Shown here in pieces: positions 28,193-36,248 of a stretch of 64,000 bases of DNA. Each line of letters opens with the position of its first letter. The stretch's first letter is position 1. The position numbers were made by a program, and so were the translations under genes. Origin of the DNA: RUG13091 sp045113315 (lineage in GTDB: Bacteria > Bacillota_I > Bacilli_A > RFN20 > CAG-826). The stretch is taken from NCBI GenBank assembly GCA_045113315.1, contig JBGUIX010000006.1:248001-312000 (forward strand). The letters are read 5' to 3'. The notes beneath the pieces are model-generated. The model saw only the letters and a list, made by a program, of their open reading frames with translations. It was not told the DNA's origin and did not search any database.

Positions 28193-29083
28193 AAGTTTTT
28201 TCGCTTTTTGTTTATCTTTATTTAATTGTTTCTTTAATTCTTCTAAGTTTTCAAACTTCATTTCATCACGTATATAACGCACAAATTCGACGAATATATT
28301 CTTACCATACAAATTCTCATCAAAATCTAATAAATGGACTTCGATAATTGGCTTACTTAAAGGACTAACTGTGGGGTGTGTGCCAACATTAATAATGGCT
28401 TTATATTTTTTACCAAAGACAATTCCATAACCAATATAGACACCAACTTTAGGGTAGATATATTCATATTCCAAAGATAGATTAGCGGTTGGAAATTCGA
28501 TTTTCTGACCGTTTTTTAAACCCACCATAACCGTGCCGTTAATACGATAAGGACGTCCGAGCATTTCGTTAACTATTTCCATTTCGCCAGACTTAATTAA
28601 ATTAATAATATTTCTCGATGAAATCTTCTGATTTTGATAAATCTCAAAATCTATGATTTTCACATTGAAAAATCTCTTCAGATAAGTTGGATCACCTTCC
28701 GCCCGGACACCGAATCGATAATCTGGGCCACAAACGACTTCAATTGGATTAATAGGTAGAAGAACTTTATCGATAAATTCATCCTTCGTGGCGTTCATTA
28801 CTTCTTTATCAAAATCCATGACGAAGAAATAATCCACTCCCATATCTTCAAATAAGTCAGCTTTATCTGAGATTGAAGTAATACACATATCAGAGGTCTT
28901 ATAACCCATCACGTAAGCTGGTGAAGAATTAAAAGATAACACTCCTAACTTATAACCTTCTTTTCTAGCTTTTTTTATCAAGGATTGATGACCTAAATGA
29001 ACACCATCAAAGAAGCCTAAACATAGGACTAAATCAGGATATGATTTTAGTTTATCTCCTAATCTAAATTGAATGATTTCCAT
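28184..29083 (-). CDS. ribF: Bifunctional riboflavin kinase / FAD synthetase
   Basis: 299-residue enzyme that makes FMN and then FAD from riboflavin. The N-terminal nucleotidyltransferase has GFFDGVHLGHQSLI (HxGH-type motif, about 23-36). The C-terminal flavokinase barrel has GRPYRINGTV and EFPTANLSL (the PTAN metal site, about 195-205). It directly follows truB with no gap, as in many Firmicutes. Confidence 0.96.
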   Translation of the reverse strand: MEIIQFRLGDKLKSYPDLVLCLGFFDGVHLGHQSLIKKARKEGYKLGVLSFNSSPAYVMGYKTSDMCITSISDKADLFEDMGVDYFFVMDFDKEVMNATKDEFIDKVLLPINPIEVVCGPDYRFGVRAEGDPTYLKRFFNVKIIDFEIYQNQKISSRNIINLIKSGEMEIVNEMLGRPYRINGTVMVGLKNGQKIEFPTANLSLEYEYIYPKVGVYIGYGIVFGKKYKAIINVGTHPTVSPLSKPIIEVHLLDFDENLYGKNIFVEFVRYIRDEMKFENLEELKKQLNKDKQKAKKLLQ

Positions 29084-29935
29084 CTAGTTTATGCCCCTTA
29101 CACTGATAAATTTGCCGTCTTGATATTTATATATCGCTCGGATGTTTTTCTCTTTATCGGCTATTAATACTATATCACGACTCATCGATAATTTTTCATC
29201 AAAGATGAGACCATGACTAGCGTGGAAGGCATCTTTATCATTTACTATTTCAATTGGTGTGGTTTTTGATAATATCTCATAACTATCGATAAGTTTATCT
29301 TCGCTTACTTCAGTGATATCGATGGCATTTTCAATATTAAAAGGTCCGACTTTTGTTCTTCTTAAAGAAATGAGATGACCGATGTTATGGAGTTTTTTAG
29401 CGATTTCTTCGCCTAAAACTCTTATATAGGTACCTTTACTCACCTTTGTTCTAAAAGTAATCTCATCATCTTTATAATTTAGTAATTCTAATTCATAGAT
29501 ATTGATATCTCTAGAGGGTCTATCAACTTCAATACCTTGCAATGCAAGATGAAATAATTTTTGCCCTTTATATCTGACCGCAGACACCATCGGTGGTACT
29601 TGTTTTTGTGGTCCTAATAACTCTTTAAAAACTTCTAATATTTTCTCTTTTGTGGGCCTAACCACTTCTTTTTCTTCGATAATCTCATTAGTCTTATCAC
29701 CAGATATTGTTCTAAATCCAAGTTTTAATGTCGCAATATATTCTTTATCCAATCCTTCTAAGCAGACGTTTAACTTAGTTGCGCTACCAATAGAAACTAA
29801 AAGTAAACCTGTCGCAAAGGGATCAAGTGTCCCACTATGACCGACTTTGTTAATATGAAAAATATGGGAGATTTTAGTGACTACATCACGACTTGTCCAT
29901 CCCTCTTTTTTATCAATTAAGAAAAAACCGTTCAT
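29084..29935 (-). CDS. truB: tRNA pseudouridine(55) synthase TruB
   Basis: 283-residue enzyme that makes pseudouridine 55 in the T-loop of tRNAs. The catalytic aspartate sits in VGHSGTLDPFATGLLLV (about residues 32-48), and VSKGTYIRVLGEEI is the second conserved block. It starts 41 bases from the divergent TtcA-GNAT gene, so the two promoters must overlap. No clear Shine-Dalgarno is seen. The stop is TAG. Confidence 0.96.
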   Translation of the reverse strand: MNGFFLIDKKEGWTSRDVVTKISHIFHINKVGHSGTLDPFATGLLLVSIGSATKLNVCLEGLDKEYIATLKLGFRTISGDKTNEIIEEKEVVRPTKEKILEVFKELLGPQKQVPPMVSAVRYKGQKLFHLALQGIEVDRPSRDINIYELELLNYKDDEITFRTKVSKGTYIRVLGEEIAKKLHNIGHLISLRRTKVGPFNIENAIDITEVSEDKLIDSYEILSKTTPIEIVNDKDAFHASHGLIFDEKLSMSRDIVLIADKEKNIRAIYKYQDGKFISVRGIN

Positions 29936-29960
29936 ACTTTTAATTTATCTTTTTAGATAA

Positions 29961-29966
29961 TATAAT
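29961..29966 (+). promoter_or_regulatory. -10 box of the TtcA-GNAT gene, near-leaderless
   Basis: Consensus TATAAT with 10 bases to the ATG at 29977. The upstream ATG at 29965 overlaps this box and so cannot be the start of the mRNA. The -35 is weak. No Shine-Dalgarno is present. Confidence 0.5.
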
Positions 29967-29976
29967 GATTTTCACT

Positions 29977-31170
29977 ATGAAAGCAATTCGTACTTTATTA
30001 GCCTGTATTAGAAAAGCTGATCAAACTTATAATCTTATCAACCATGGAGATAAAATGATTGTTGGCCTTTCTGGTGGTAAAGATTCGATGGCGCTTTTAT
30101 ATTGCTTAAACCTTTATAAGAAATTTTCACATACAGATTTTGAACTTCAACCTGTAACTTTAGATTTAGGTTTTCCAGGTTTTAATCCTGAACCATTAAA
30201 GAAATTTTGTGCTTCTTTAGGTTTAAATCTTATTGTTCAAGATAGTAAAGAAGTTTATGAAATACTTTGTATTCAACAAGAAAAACAAGGTTTAAAGCAT
30301 CTACCTTGTTCGATCTGTTCAAGGATGAAAAAGGCCTCAATTAATAAAGTCGCGAATGAGTTAGGCTATAACAAAGTAGCTTTTGCCCACCATGCGGATG
30401 ATGCTATTGAAACTTTATTAATGAATGAAATATATGGTTCTAGAATTGCTACTTTTTCTCCAAAGATGCATCTAGAAAACGCCAATATCGATTTTATTAG
30501 ACCATTTTTATTAGTCCATGAAAAAGATATTAAACAATTTATCAAAGAAGAAAATATCGATGTTGCTGGTTCATCTTGTCCAGCGGATAAAAATACCACG
30601 AGGGAAGATATCAAAAATTTATTAAATGATATTTATAATAAATATCCAAAAGCTAAACAAAACTTCTTATCGATGATTTCAAATTATGAACAAATCGATT
30701 TATGGGGAGACGAAATATATCTACAAGTCGACCAAGAAGGATTAACTTTAAAACCTGTGGTTAGTCCAATTGATGAATGGCAAATTATTAACATCCGTCA
30801 AAAAGTCTTTCATGATGAACAAAATGTTTCCTTTTATGATAACGAAGTCTATGAAGAAGAGATTAATAGTAAATCATTCCTTATTTATTATAAAAAGGAT
30901 ATTATCGGCACCATCCGTTACCGTTTAGTGGGTGATTTCTATAAAATAGAAAGATTCGCAATTTTAAAAGAATATAGAAATAAAGGCCTTGGATTAAAAG
31001 TTATCAATTTCTTATCGGATTACATCGGTAGTAAATTTAATCCATGTGTCGTCAGTTTAAACGCCCAAAAACCGACGATCGAATTCTATAAAAAAGCCGG
31101 CTATATACCTGAAGGTGATTTCTTTTTAGAAGCCGGCATTATTCATCAGAAGATGGTTAAGAAATATTAA
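29977..31170 (+). CDS. TtcA-like PP-loop tRNA thiolase fused to a GNAT acetyltransferase domain
   Basis: 397-residue two-domain protein. Residues 1-265 form a PP-loop ATPase of the TtcA/TilS group: SGGKDS at 32-37, the cysteine pair CSIC (C111, C114), AFAHHADDAIETLLMN and a third cysteine (C201), matching the three-cysteine [4Fe-4S] arrangement of TtcA, which makes 2-thiocytidine 32 in tRNA. Residues about 268-397 are a GNAT domain with the beta4-alpha3 pattern ERFAILKEYRNKGLGLKVINFL for acetyl-CoA binding. TtcA is normally a single-domain protein, so the fusion is unusual. I start at the ATG at 29977 because the earlier one overlaps the promoter. Function of the GNAT half is unknown. Confidence 0.85.
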   Translation: MKAIRTLLACIRKADQTYNLINHGDKMIVGLSGGKDSMALLYCLNLYKKFSHTDFELQPVTLDLGFPGFNPEPLKKFCASLGLNLIVQDSKEVYEILCIQQEKQGLKHLPCSICSRMKKASINKVANELGYNKVAFAHHADDAIETLLMNEIYGSRIATFSPKMHLENANIDFIRPFLLVHEKDIKQFIKEENIDVAGSSCPADKNTTREDIKNLLNDIYNKYPKAKQNFLSMISNYEQIDLWGDEIYLQVDQEGLTLKPVVSPIDEWQIINIRQKVFHDEQNVSFYDNEVYEEEINSKSFLIYYKKDIIGTIRYRLVGDFYKIERFAILKEYRNKGLGLKVINFLSDYIGSKFNPCVVSLNAQKPTIEFYKKAGYIPEGDFFLEAGIIHQKMVKKY

Positions 31171-32199
31171 TTATTTCAAATACAATATATCTTTCTTATC
31201 AAATTCGATATATTTGACATACTCTACGGTGTCATTTTTATTTATTTTCCAGTAGACATCTTCACTATCGATGCTTTGATTTTTAAAACGGAATCTGACT
31301 AATTTTTCAAAAGGTTCTTCACTAATACCAATAATTTGAATTTCATAACCACTATTTTTATTACTTGCCTTGAAGCTATGAGCTCTAACACCAATATAAG
31401 AGCAATTCTTATTAATAGCCTCTATTGTTATGCCCCAGTCTAGTAAATTGAGTTTATTTTTCTCTTTTATCACTTTAGTGATATTTTTACATCCTGTTAA
31501 TAAAGCCGCAGAATAAAATTCTGGTTCTTTAAATAATTCTTTTTTCTCTTTTTTGATTATTAAAGAACCTTTATCAATAATTCCAATTTCATCCGCTAAA
31601 AGGTAGGCCTCATCACGATTATGAGTCACTAATATGGTGGGAATATTAAAATTATCGATTATTTCTTTGCTCTTCATTTGTAAACGTGTTTTTAAATAAT
31701 CATCTAAAGCTGCAAATGGTTCATCTAATAATAATAAATCAGGTTTACTAACTAGGATTCTTGCTAAAGCCACACGTTGAGCTTGACCACCAGATAATTG
31801 ATGCGGCTTACGTTCTTCTAATCCAGTTAATTGTAATAAATCAATTATTTCTTTAATTTGTTTATCTTGTTCTTCTTTTTCTAATTTGAATTTACGTAAA
31901 CCAGTTGCGATATTTTGCTGGACACTCATATTAGGGAATAACGCATAATTTTGAGGCATATATCCGATATTTCTCTTTTGAGGAGCTAAATTGATTCTAT
32001 TTTCGGAGTCAAAAACCACTTTATCATTAATGATAATTTTTCCGGAATCTGGTTTTAATATTCCAGCGATGCATTTTAAAGTCATACTCTTACCACTTCC
32101 TGATGCTCCGAGTAAGGCCAAAGTATTTGTTTTACTTTCAAAACACATTTCTAGAAGGAAAGTCTTATATGATTTTTTGATATTTATAAAAATCGACAT
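31171..32199 (-). CDS. modC: Molybdate ABC transporter ATP-binding protein
   Basis: 342-residue ATPase. Walker A GASGSGKS (31-38), signature LSGGQAQRVALARIL (135-149), Walker B LLLLDEPFAALD (156-167). The C-terminal about 110 residues form an accessory domain as in ModC. Its ATG overlaps the modB stop codon. Last gene of a run that begins with the MoeA-like gene. It meets the TtcA-GNAT gene tail to tail with stops touching and no terminator visible. Confidence 0.93.
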   Translation of the reverse strand: MSIFINIKKSYKTFLLEMCFESKTNTLALLGASGSGKSMTLKCIAGILKPDSGKIIINDKVVFDSENRINLAPQKRNIGYMPQNYALFPNMSVQQNIATGLRKFKLEKEEQDKQIKEIIDLLQLTGLEERKPHQLSGGQAQRVALARILVSKPDLLLLDEPFAALDDYLKTRLQMKSKEIIDNFNIPTILVTHNRDEAYLLADEIGIIDKGSLIIKKEKKELFKEPEFYSAALLTGCKNITKVIKEKNKLNLLDWGITIEAINKNCSYIGVRAHSFKASNKNSGYEIQIIGISEEPFEKLVRFRFKNQSIDSEDVYWKINKNDTVEYVKYIEFDKKDILYLK

Positions 32200-32867
32200 T
32201 ATCTATTCCTCCTTGGTTTTTCAAAATAATTAAGACCCAGTAAAACGATGGCCGACAAAACTAGATTAATTAAGACATAGATGAACGCAAAGGTATTGTT
32301 ACCTATTGTCCAGTATTGATATACAGCGGTAGCAATCGTCGCTGTCTTACCTTGTATATAACCCACAAACATGCTTGTTGCGCCATATTCACCTATTGCT
32401 CTAGCAAACGCTAAAACAATACCGGCAATAATTCCACTTTTACAATTTGGGATTCTAATTCTCCAGAAGATATAGGTATTTGATAGTCCTAATGTTTTTC
32501 CAGCGTCAGCAAGGTTCTCATCAAATGATTCAAAAGATCCTCTTACAGTTCTATACATAAGTGGGAAGGCGACAACCGTTGAGGCTATTATCGCTCCTCG
32601 CCAAGTCATAAAGAAAGGCAGACCAATTGTGGATAAGAATCCTCCTAAAGGAGATTTGTTTCCTAATATCACTACTAAGAAGTAGCCAACTACTGTAGGT
32701 GGTAATACTAAAGGAAGCGTTAAGATAACATCAATAATACCTTTAGCTAATCTTGGTAATTTAGAAACGTAATAACCTAATAAAATCCCTAAAAAAAAGA
32801 TAATAACGCTGCTAATTGCCGCTATTCTTAAAGAATTCCATAAGGGAAATAAATCGAATTGAGTCAT
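32199..32867 (-). CDS. modB: Molybdate ABC transporter permease
   Basis: 222-residue inner-membrane permease with about five or six helices. The cytoplasmic coupling loop EYGATSMFVGYIQGKT carries the EAA-type motif (about residues 163-178). LPLVLPPTVVGYFLVVILG is characteristic of ModB. Two bases separate it from modA. It pairs with ModA and ModC to import molybdate. Confidence 0.95.
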   Translation of the reverse strand: MTQFDLFPLWNSLRIAAISSVIIFFLGILLGYYVSKLPRLAKGIIDVILTLPLVLPPTVVGYFLVVILGNKSPLGGFLSTIGLPFFMTWRGAIIASTVVAFPLMYRTVRGSFESFDENLADAGKTLGLSNTYIFWRIRIPNCKSGIIAGIVLAFARAIGEYGATSMFVGYIQGKTATIATAVYQYWTIGNNTFAFIYVLINLVLSAIVLLGLNYFEKPRRNR

Positions 32868-32869
32868 TA

Positions 32870-33652
32870 TTAAGCCTTTACAAAACCAACAGATTTAAAG
32901 ATTTCCATCGCCTCATCTTCTCCTAGATAAGATAAGAACGATTTAGTTTCATCCACTAGTTTTGTTCCTGCTATTAAACTAGCTGGATAGATGATTTGAC
33001 CACACATCTCTTTTGTGGCGGTAGCAACGACATTTAATTTCGCGCTATAAGCATCAGTAGCATAAATAACACCACATGCTACAGCCGCATTATCAATTAA
33101 AGAGGTAACCGCTTTGACATTACTCCCATAATTGATCATGTGGGCAGCGGCAAGTTCTTCTTCATTTAAGTTATAATATTGAAGAATTTTTTGAGTATAT
33201 TGGCCAACAGGAACATCTTGATTTCCCATCCCTAAAACAAAACCTTCCTCTTTTGCGGATAACCTACTAGCTAAATTATCAAAATCAGTCACATTCTTCG
33301 GGTTATTTTTGGGAACTGCTAAAGTGACTTTATTTTCTAATAGATTAATTCTTGTATCATTGATTAATAGATTTGCTTCTTGTAAAGCATTCATTTGTTT
33401 CTGGGCAGCGGAAATAAATAGATCACAAGTCGCACCATTTTGGATTTGCTTTTGAAGAGTTCCTGAAGATTCAAAATTGAAAACTAATTTCACATTTTTA
33501 TTCTTTTCTTCATATTTTTCCTTAATGGAATTTAATGTTTCAGTTAAAGAGGCTGCAGCAAAAACATTAATTTCTTTTCTTTCCTCTTTTTTACATCCAC
33601 TTAATGTGGTGATACTCAAAATAATAGGTAGCAAACTAAATAATTTCTTCAT
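32870..33652 (-). CDS. modA: Molybdate-binding lipoprotein
   Basis: 260-residue substrate-binding protein of the molybdate importer. The signal peptide ends in the lipobox LSGC (Cys20), so it is lipid-anchored on the outer face of the membrane. The mature start INVFAAASLTETL is the classic ModA beginning; residues of this loop contact the oxyanion. Tungstate could also be bound. GGGGG lies 5 bases before the ATG. It sits between the MOSC-MogA fusion and modB. Confidence 0.95.
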   Translation of the reverse strand: MKKLFSLLPIILSITTLSGCKKEERKEINVFAAASLTETLNSIKEKYEEKNKNVKLVFNFESSGTLQKQIQNGATCDLFISAAQKQMNALQEANLLINDTRINLLENKVTLAVPKNNPKNVTDFDNLASRLSAKEEGFVLGMGNQDVPVGQYTQKILQYYNLNEEELAAAHMINYGSNVKAVTSLIDNAAVACGVIYATDAYSAKLNVVATATKEMCGQIIYPASLIAGTKLVDETKSFLSYLGEDEAMEIFKSVGFVKA

Positions 33653-33662
33653 AAATCCCCCT

Positions 33663-34583
33663 TTATTTATCTACTTTAATTCCCTGTAATAATTTCAATC
33701 CATGAGGTATGGTATCCATAAATACTTCCATACTTTCAAGGCAAGCTTTTGGAGAGCCTGGAAGATTAATAATTAATGTCTTTTTTCTTATTCCTGAAAC
33801 CGCTCTAGAAAGCATCGCATGTTTGGTAATTTTTAATGATTCGGCTCTAATAGCTTCGCTAATACCTGGAACATTTCTATCGATCACTTCTAAAGTAGCT
33901 TCTGGTGTGACATCTTTTTCTGAAAAACCAGTTCCTCCAGTTGTTAATATCAAATTAACTTCTCTTTGATCCGCTAATCTAATAAGTTCTTTCTTTAATA
34001 ACTCCTTGTTATCAGGAAGTAAGATTTGTTCAATGACATCGTAATCTTTAGCTAATAATTCTTTTGCGATCGTCGGTCCACTTATATCTTCATTTTCTTT
34101 ATTAAAACAACGATCGGATAAAGTAATAACCGCGGCGGTAAATTTCTCATCTTGATGTAAGATTTTAACTTCATCTCCCACTTTGATTTCTCCTCCTTTA
34201 ATAACTTCGGAAAAAACACCTAATTTTGGCATAATGCATTCACCCATCTTATGATAGATTTGGCAGTGTGTATGACATTCTTTGCCTCTTTGAGTTAAGC
34301 GAATAATAGTTTCGCCAATTTGAATATAAGTTCTAATATTTATCTTTGATAAATCAATTCCATCAATAATAATATTTTCACCAAAAGCACCGGGAAAAAC
34401 CTCCGCTCCACGAGCGATAAAATCATCGATATCTTTCTTACTTAGTAAAGATACTTGTCGATGCCAATTACCCGCATGAGCGTCGCCTACTATGCCATGA
34501 TTTTCTTTTAAAATCGCGGATTCCACATAATGCTTTTGAATCCCTCTTCTATCAGAAACACAAATCGCACTTACACGAGCCAT
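33663..34583 (-). CDS. MOSC domain / MogA (MoaB-type) molybdopterin adenylyltransferase fusion
   Basis: 306-residue fusion. The first half is a MOSC domain (VSAICVSDRRGIQKH, GIVGDAHAGNWHRQVSLLS, GKECHTHCQIYHKMGECIMPKLGVF). The second half, from about residue 148, is a MogA/MoaB domain with AAVITLSDRC, ILTTGGTGFSEKDVTPEA and LPGSPKACLESMEVF, which activates molybdopterin by adenylation before Mo insertion. I use the ATG at 34583, one base beyond the moaC stop, because the MOSC fold begins there; a longer frame to 34616 lies inside moaC. Such fusions occur in anaerobic Firmicutes. Confidence 0.88.
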   Translation of the reverse strand: MARVSAICVSDRRGIQKHYVESAILKENHGIVGDAHAGNWHRQVSLLSKKDIDDFIARGAEVFPGAFGENIIIDGIDLSKINIRTYIQIGETIIRLTQRGKECHTHCQIYHKMGECIMPKLGVFSEVIKGGEIKVGDEVKILHQDEKFTAAVITLSDRCFNKENEDISGPTIAKELLAKDYDVIEQILLPDNKELLKKELIRLADQREVNLILTTGGTGFSEKDVTPEATLEVIDRNVPGISEAIRAESLKITKHAMLSRAVSGIRKKTLIINLPGSPKACLESMEVFMDTIPHGLKLLQGIKVDK

Positions 34584-34584
34584 A

Positions 34585-35052
34585 TTAAAAATAAAAGTCT
34601 CCTGATTTACCACCATGTTTTTCCACTAGATGGATATCTTTAATAACCATTTTCTTATCAACTGCTTTACACATATCATAGATCGTTAATAAGGCGATGG
34701 AGGTCGCTGTTAAAGCTTCCATCTCTACTCCCGTAACACCTAAACATTTCACTGTGGTGATGGCTTTATAACCACTTTCTATTTCTTCAAATTCTACTTT
34801 GACATTAGTAAGGTTGATGTTATGACACATCGGAATTAGTTCAGCGTTACGTTTTGCTCCCATAATTCCCGCTACTTGTGCCACAGTTAAAACATCGCCT
34901 TTTTTATGTTTATGGTTTTTAACCATTTCGAAACATTCTTTCGACATTATAATGTTTCCGGTGGCAACCGCCACCCTTTCGGTTTCTTTTTTATTAGAAA
35001 CGTCAACCATAACGGCGTTTCCATTTTCATCGATATGAGTGAGCTTATTCAT
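34585..35052 (-). CDS. moaC: Cyclic pyranopterin monophosphate synthase MoaC
   Basis: 155-residue MoaC, which acts after MoaA to close the cyclic pyranopterin ring of molybdopterin. Family blocks are GDVLTVAQVAGIMGAKRNAELIPMCHNI and the lysine-containing VEMEALTATSIALLTIYDMCKAVDK. It ends with HGGKSGDFYF, the usual C-terminus. The ATG at 35052 follows the MoeA-like stop by one base, with AGAGGG upstream; the longer frame to 35103 is not conserved. Confidence 0.95.
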   Translation of the reverse strand: MNKLTHIDENGNAVMVDVSNKKETERVAVATGNIIMSKECFEMVKNHKHKKGDVLTVAQVAGIMGAKRNAELIPMCHNINLTNVKVEFEEIESGYKAITTVKCLGVTGVEMEALTATSIALLTIYDMCKAVDKKMVIKDIHLVEKHGGKSGDFYF

Positions 35053-35053
35053 A

Positions 35054-36082
35054 TTAATGTCCCTCTTTTCCAAAACCACAGTTAGGGAAGGTGCAAACTT
35101 CACAGTTTAAGCAAAGTCCACCATTACCTAATGAGGCCATATATTCTTTACTTATTTTGTAATCCGCTAATATTCTTGGCAAAACAATGTCAAATATCGT
35201 TCTTTTCGCATACATCACACAACCTGGTAAACCTAAAACTGGTCGGCCGTCTTTTGTGTAACTCACTAAAAACATCGCCCCCGGTAAAACAGGTGCTCCA
35301 TAACTAATAATATCAACACCACTATTTTTAATAGCTAAAGGTGTCTTATCATCAGGATCAACACTCATACCTCCAGTGCATATAACCATATCAACGCCGT
35401 TATTTAGCATTTTTTGAATATTTTCCGTAATCTTTTGATGATCATCGCTTAAAATTACGTGTTCCACCTTTTTTGCGCCATAAACGGCTAATTTAGCTTC
35501 TAATATTGGAGTAAAAGCGTCCTTAATACGACCACTTGCAACTTCATTACCAGTAGTAATCAGTCCATATTTCTTTTCTTTGATTGGTAGGACTTTTAAT
35601 AATGGTTCTTCACCAATTTCTTTTTTGAGTCTTTCCATCTTCTCTTTTTCAATCACTAAAGGAACGATTCTAGTTCCCGCTAATTTGTCACCTTTTTTCA
35701 CTAAAAAACCAGAACTTCTTGTCGCGACCATCATCTGAGGGAAAGAGTTTAATTTCTTTAGTCTTTCATTATCAACGAGAAATAAACCATCTATTTCAGA
35801 GAATAGTTCGATTTTACCTTCACTAGGTTCGCTCGCTCTCATATTGATATGACCACATAAATCTCTTAATATCTCTGCGGCTTCGTTTTCATGGAGCATC
35901 TTTTCATCTTTTTCATAAACGTAGATATGTTCTTTACCCACACTTAATAAAACAAGAATGTCTTCTTTTTGAATGACATGTCCTTTTTTAAAAACTGGAC
36001 CTTTAAATTTACCAGGAATGATTTGAGTTATATCATGGCCCAAAACTTGTCCAACAGCGTTTATAGTTTTAATTTCTTTCAT
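35054..36082 (-). CDS. MoeA-like molybdopterin-binding protein with C-terminal cysteine cluster
   Basis: 342-residue protein with a MoCF-binding (MoaB/Mog/MoeA) fold: LITTGNEVASGRIKDAF, DMVICTGGMSVDPDDKTPLA and PVLGLPGCVMYAKRTIFDIVLPRIL. It is shorter than typical MoeA (about 400 residues). It ends in CLNCEVCTFPNCGFGKEGH, a four-cysteine tail that could hold a metal or Fe-S cluster. It probably works in molybdate insertion or cofactor delivery. It is the first gene of a run with moaC, the MOSC-MogA fusion and modABC, and has its own promoter. Confidence 0.85.
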   Translation of the reverse strand: MKEIKTINAVGQVLGHDITQIIPGKFKGPVFKKGHVIQKEDILVLLSVGKEHIYVYEKDEKMLHENEAAEILRDLCGHINMRASEPSEGKIELFSEIDGLFLVDNERLKKLNSFPQMMVATRSSGFLVKKGDKLAGTRIVPLVIEKEKMERLKKEIGEEPLLKVLPIKEKKYGLITTGNEVASGRIKDAFTPILEAKLAVYGAKKVEHVILSDDHQKITENIQKMLNNGVDMVICTGGMSVDPDDKTPLAIKNSGVDIISYGAPVLPGAMFLVSYTKDGRPVLGLPGCVMYAKRTIFDIVLPRILADYKISKEYMASLGNGGLCLNCEVCTFPNCGFGKEGH

Positions 36083-36106
36083 AAATTATCACCTAATTTC
36101 TCATTC

Positions 36107-36134
36107 ATTTTAGCAAGGCGAAAACATTTGTCAA
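36107..36134 (-). promoter_or_regulatory. Promoter of the MoeA-like/moaC/MOSC-MogA/modABC operon
   Basis: Minus strand consensus TTGACA (36129-36134), 16-base spacer, TAAAAT (36107-36112), about 25 bases from the ATG. The -35 lies inside the palindrome ATTTG-t-CAAAT, and the larger inverted repeat GGCGA...TCGCC brackets the spacer. Confidence 0.75.
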
Positions 36135-36220
36135 ATCGCCATTTTGGCAAATCTTTGATTTGCTGTGCGCATGTACACACGCTTATTCAAGGTTAATAAG
36201 TGCGTACGCGAGAAAAATAA
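36135..36220. promoter_or_regulatory. Palindrome-rich region upstream of the molybdenum operon
   Basis: The space between the moaA terminator and the MoeA-like promoter holds several palindromes: GCAAATC-ttt-GATTTGC (36147-36163), GTGCGCATGTACACAC (36165-36180), and a CTTATT-...-AATAAG hairpin (about 36182-36200). They may be regulator sites or a structured RNA. No known Moco riboswitch could be recognised. Confidence 0.45.
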
Positions 36221-36248
36221 TTAAAAAGATAGGTTTATCCACCTATCT
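36221..36248 (-). terminator. Terminator overlapping the end of moaA
   Basis: AGATAGGT-...-ACCTATCT hairpin at 36227-36248 followed on the minus strand by TTTTTAATT. The moaA stop codon lies in the loop, so the last codons of moaA form one arm. Confidence 0.8.

Noticed and set aside
29965..29967. Upstream ATG of the TtcA-GNAT gene
   Set aside because: It overlaps the TATAAT box, so it would not be in the mRNA; the ATG at 29977 fits both promoter and TtcA N-terminus.
34584..34616. Longer N-terminus for the MOSC-MogA fusion
   Set aside because: The extra 11 residues lie within moaC and are not part of the MOSC fold; the ATG at 34583 directly follows the moaC stop.
36083..36234. Possible molybdenum-cofactor riboswitch
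   Set aside because: The location fits, but I could not recover the known Moco RNA pattern, and most of the palindromes lie upstream of the predicted start site, so they are better read as DNA sites.
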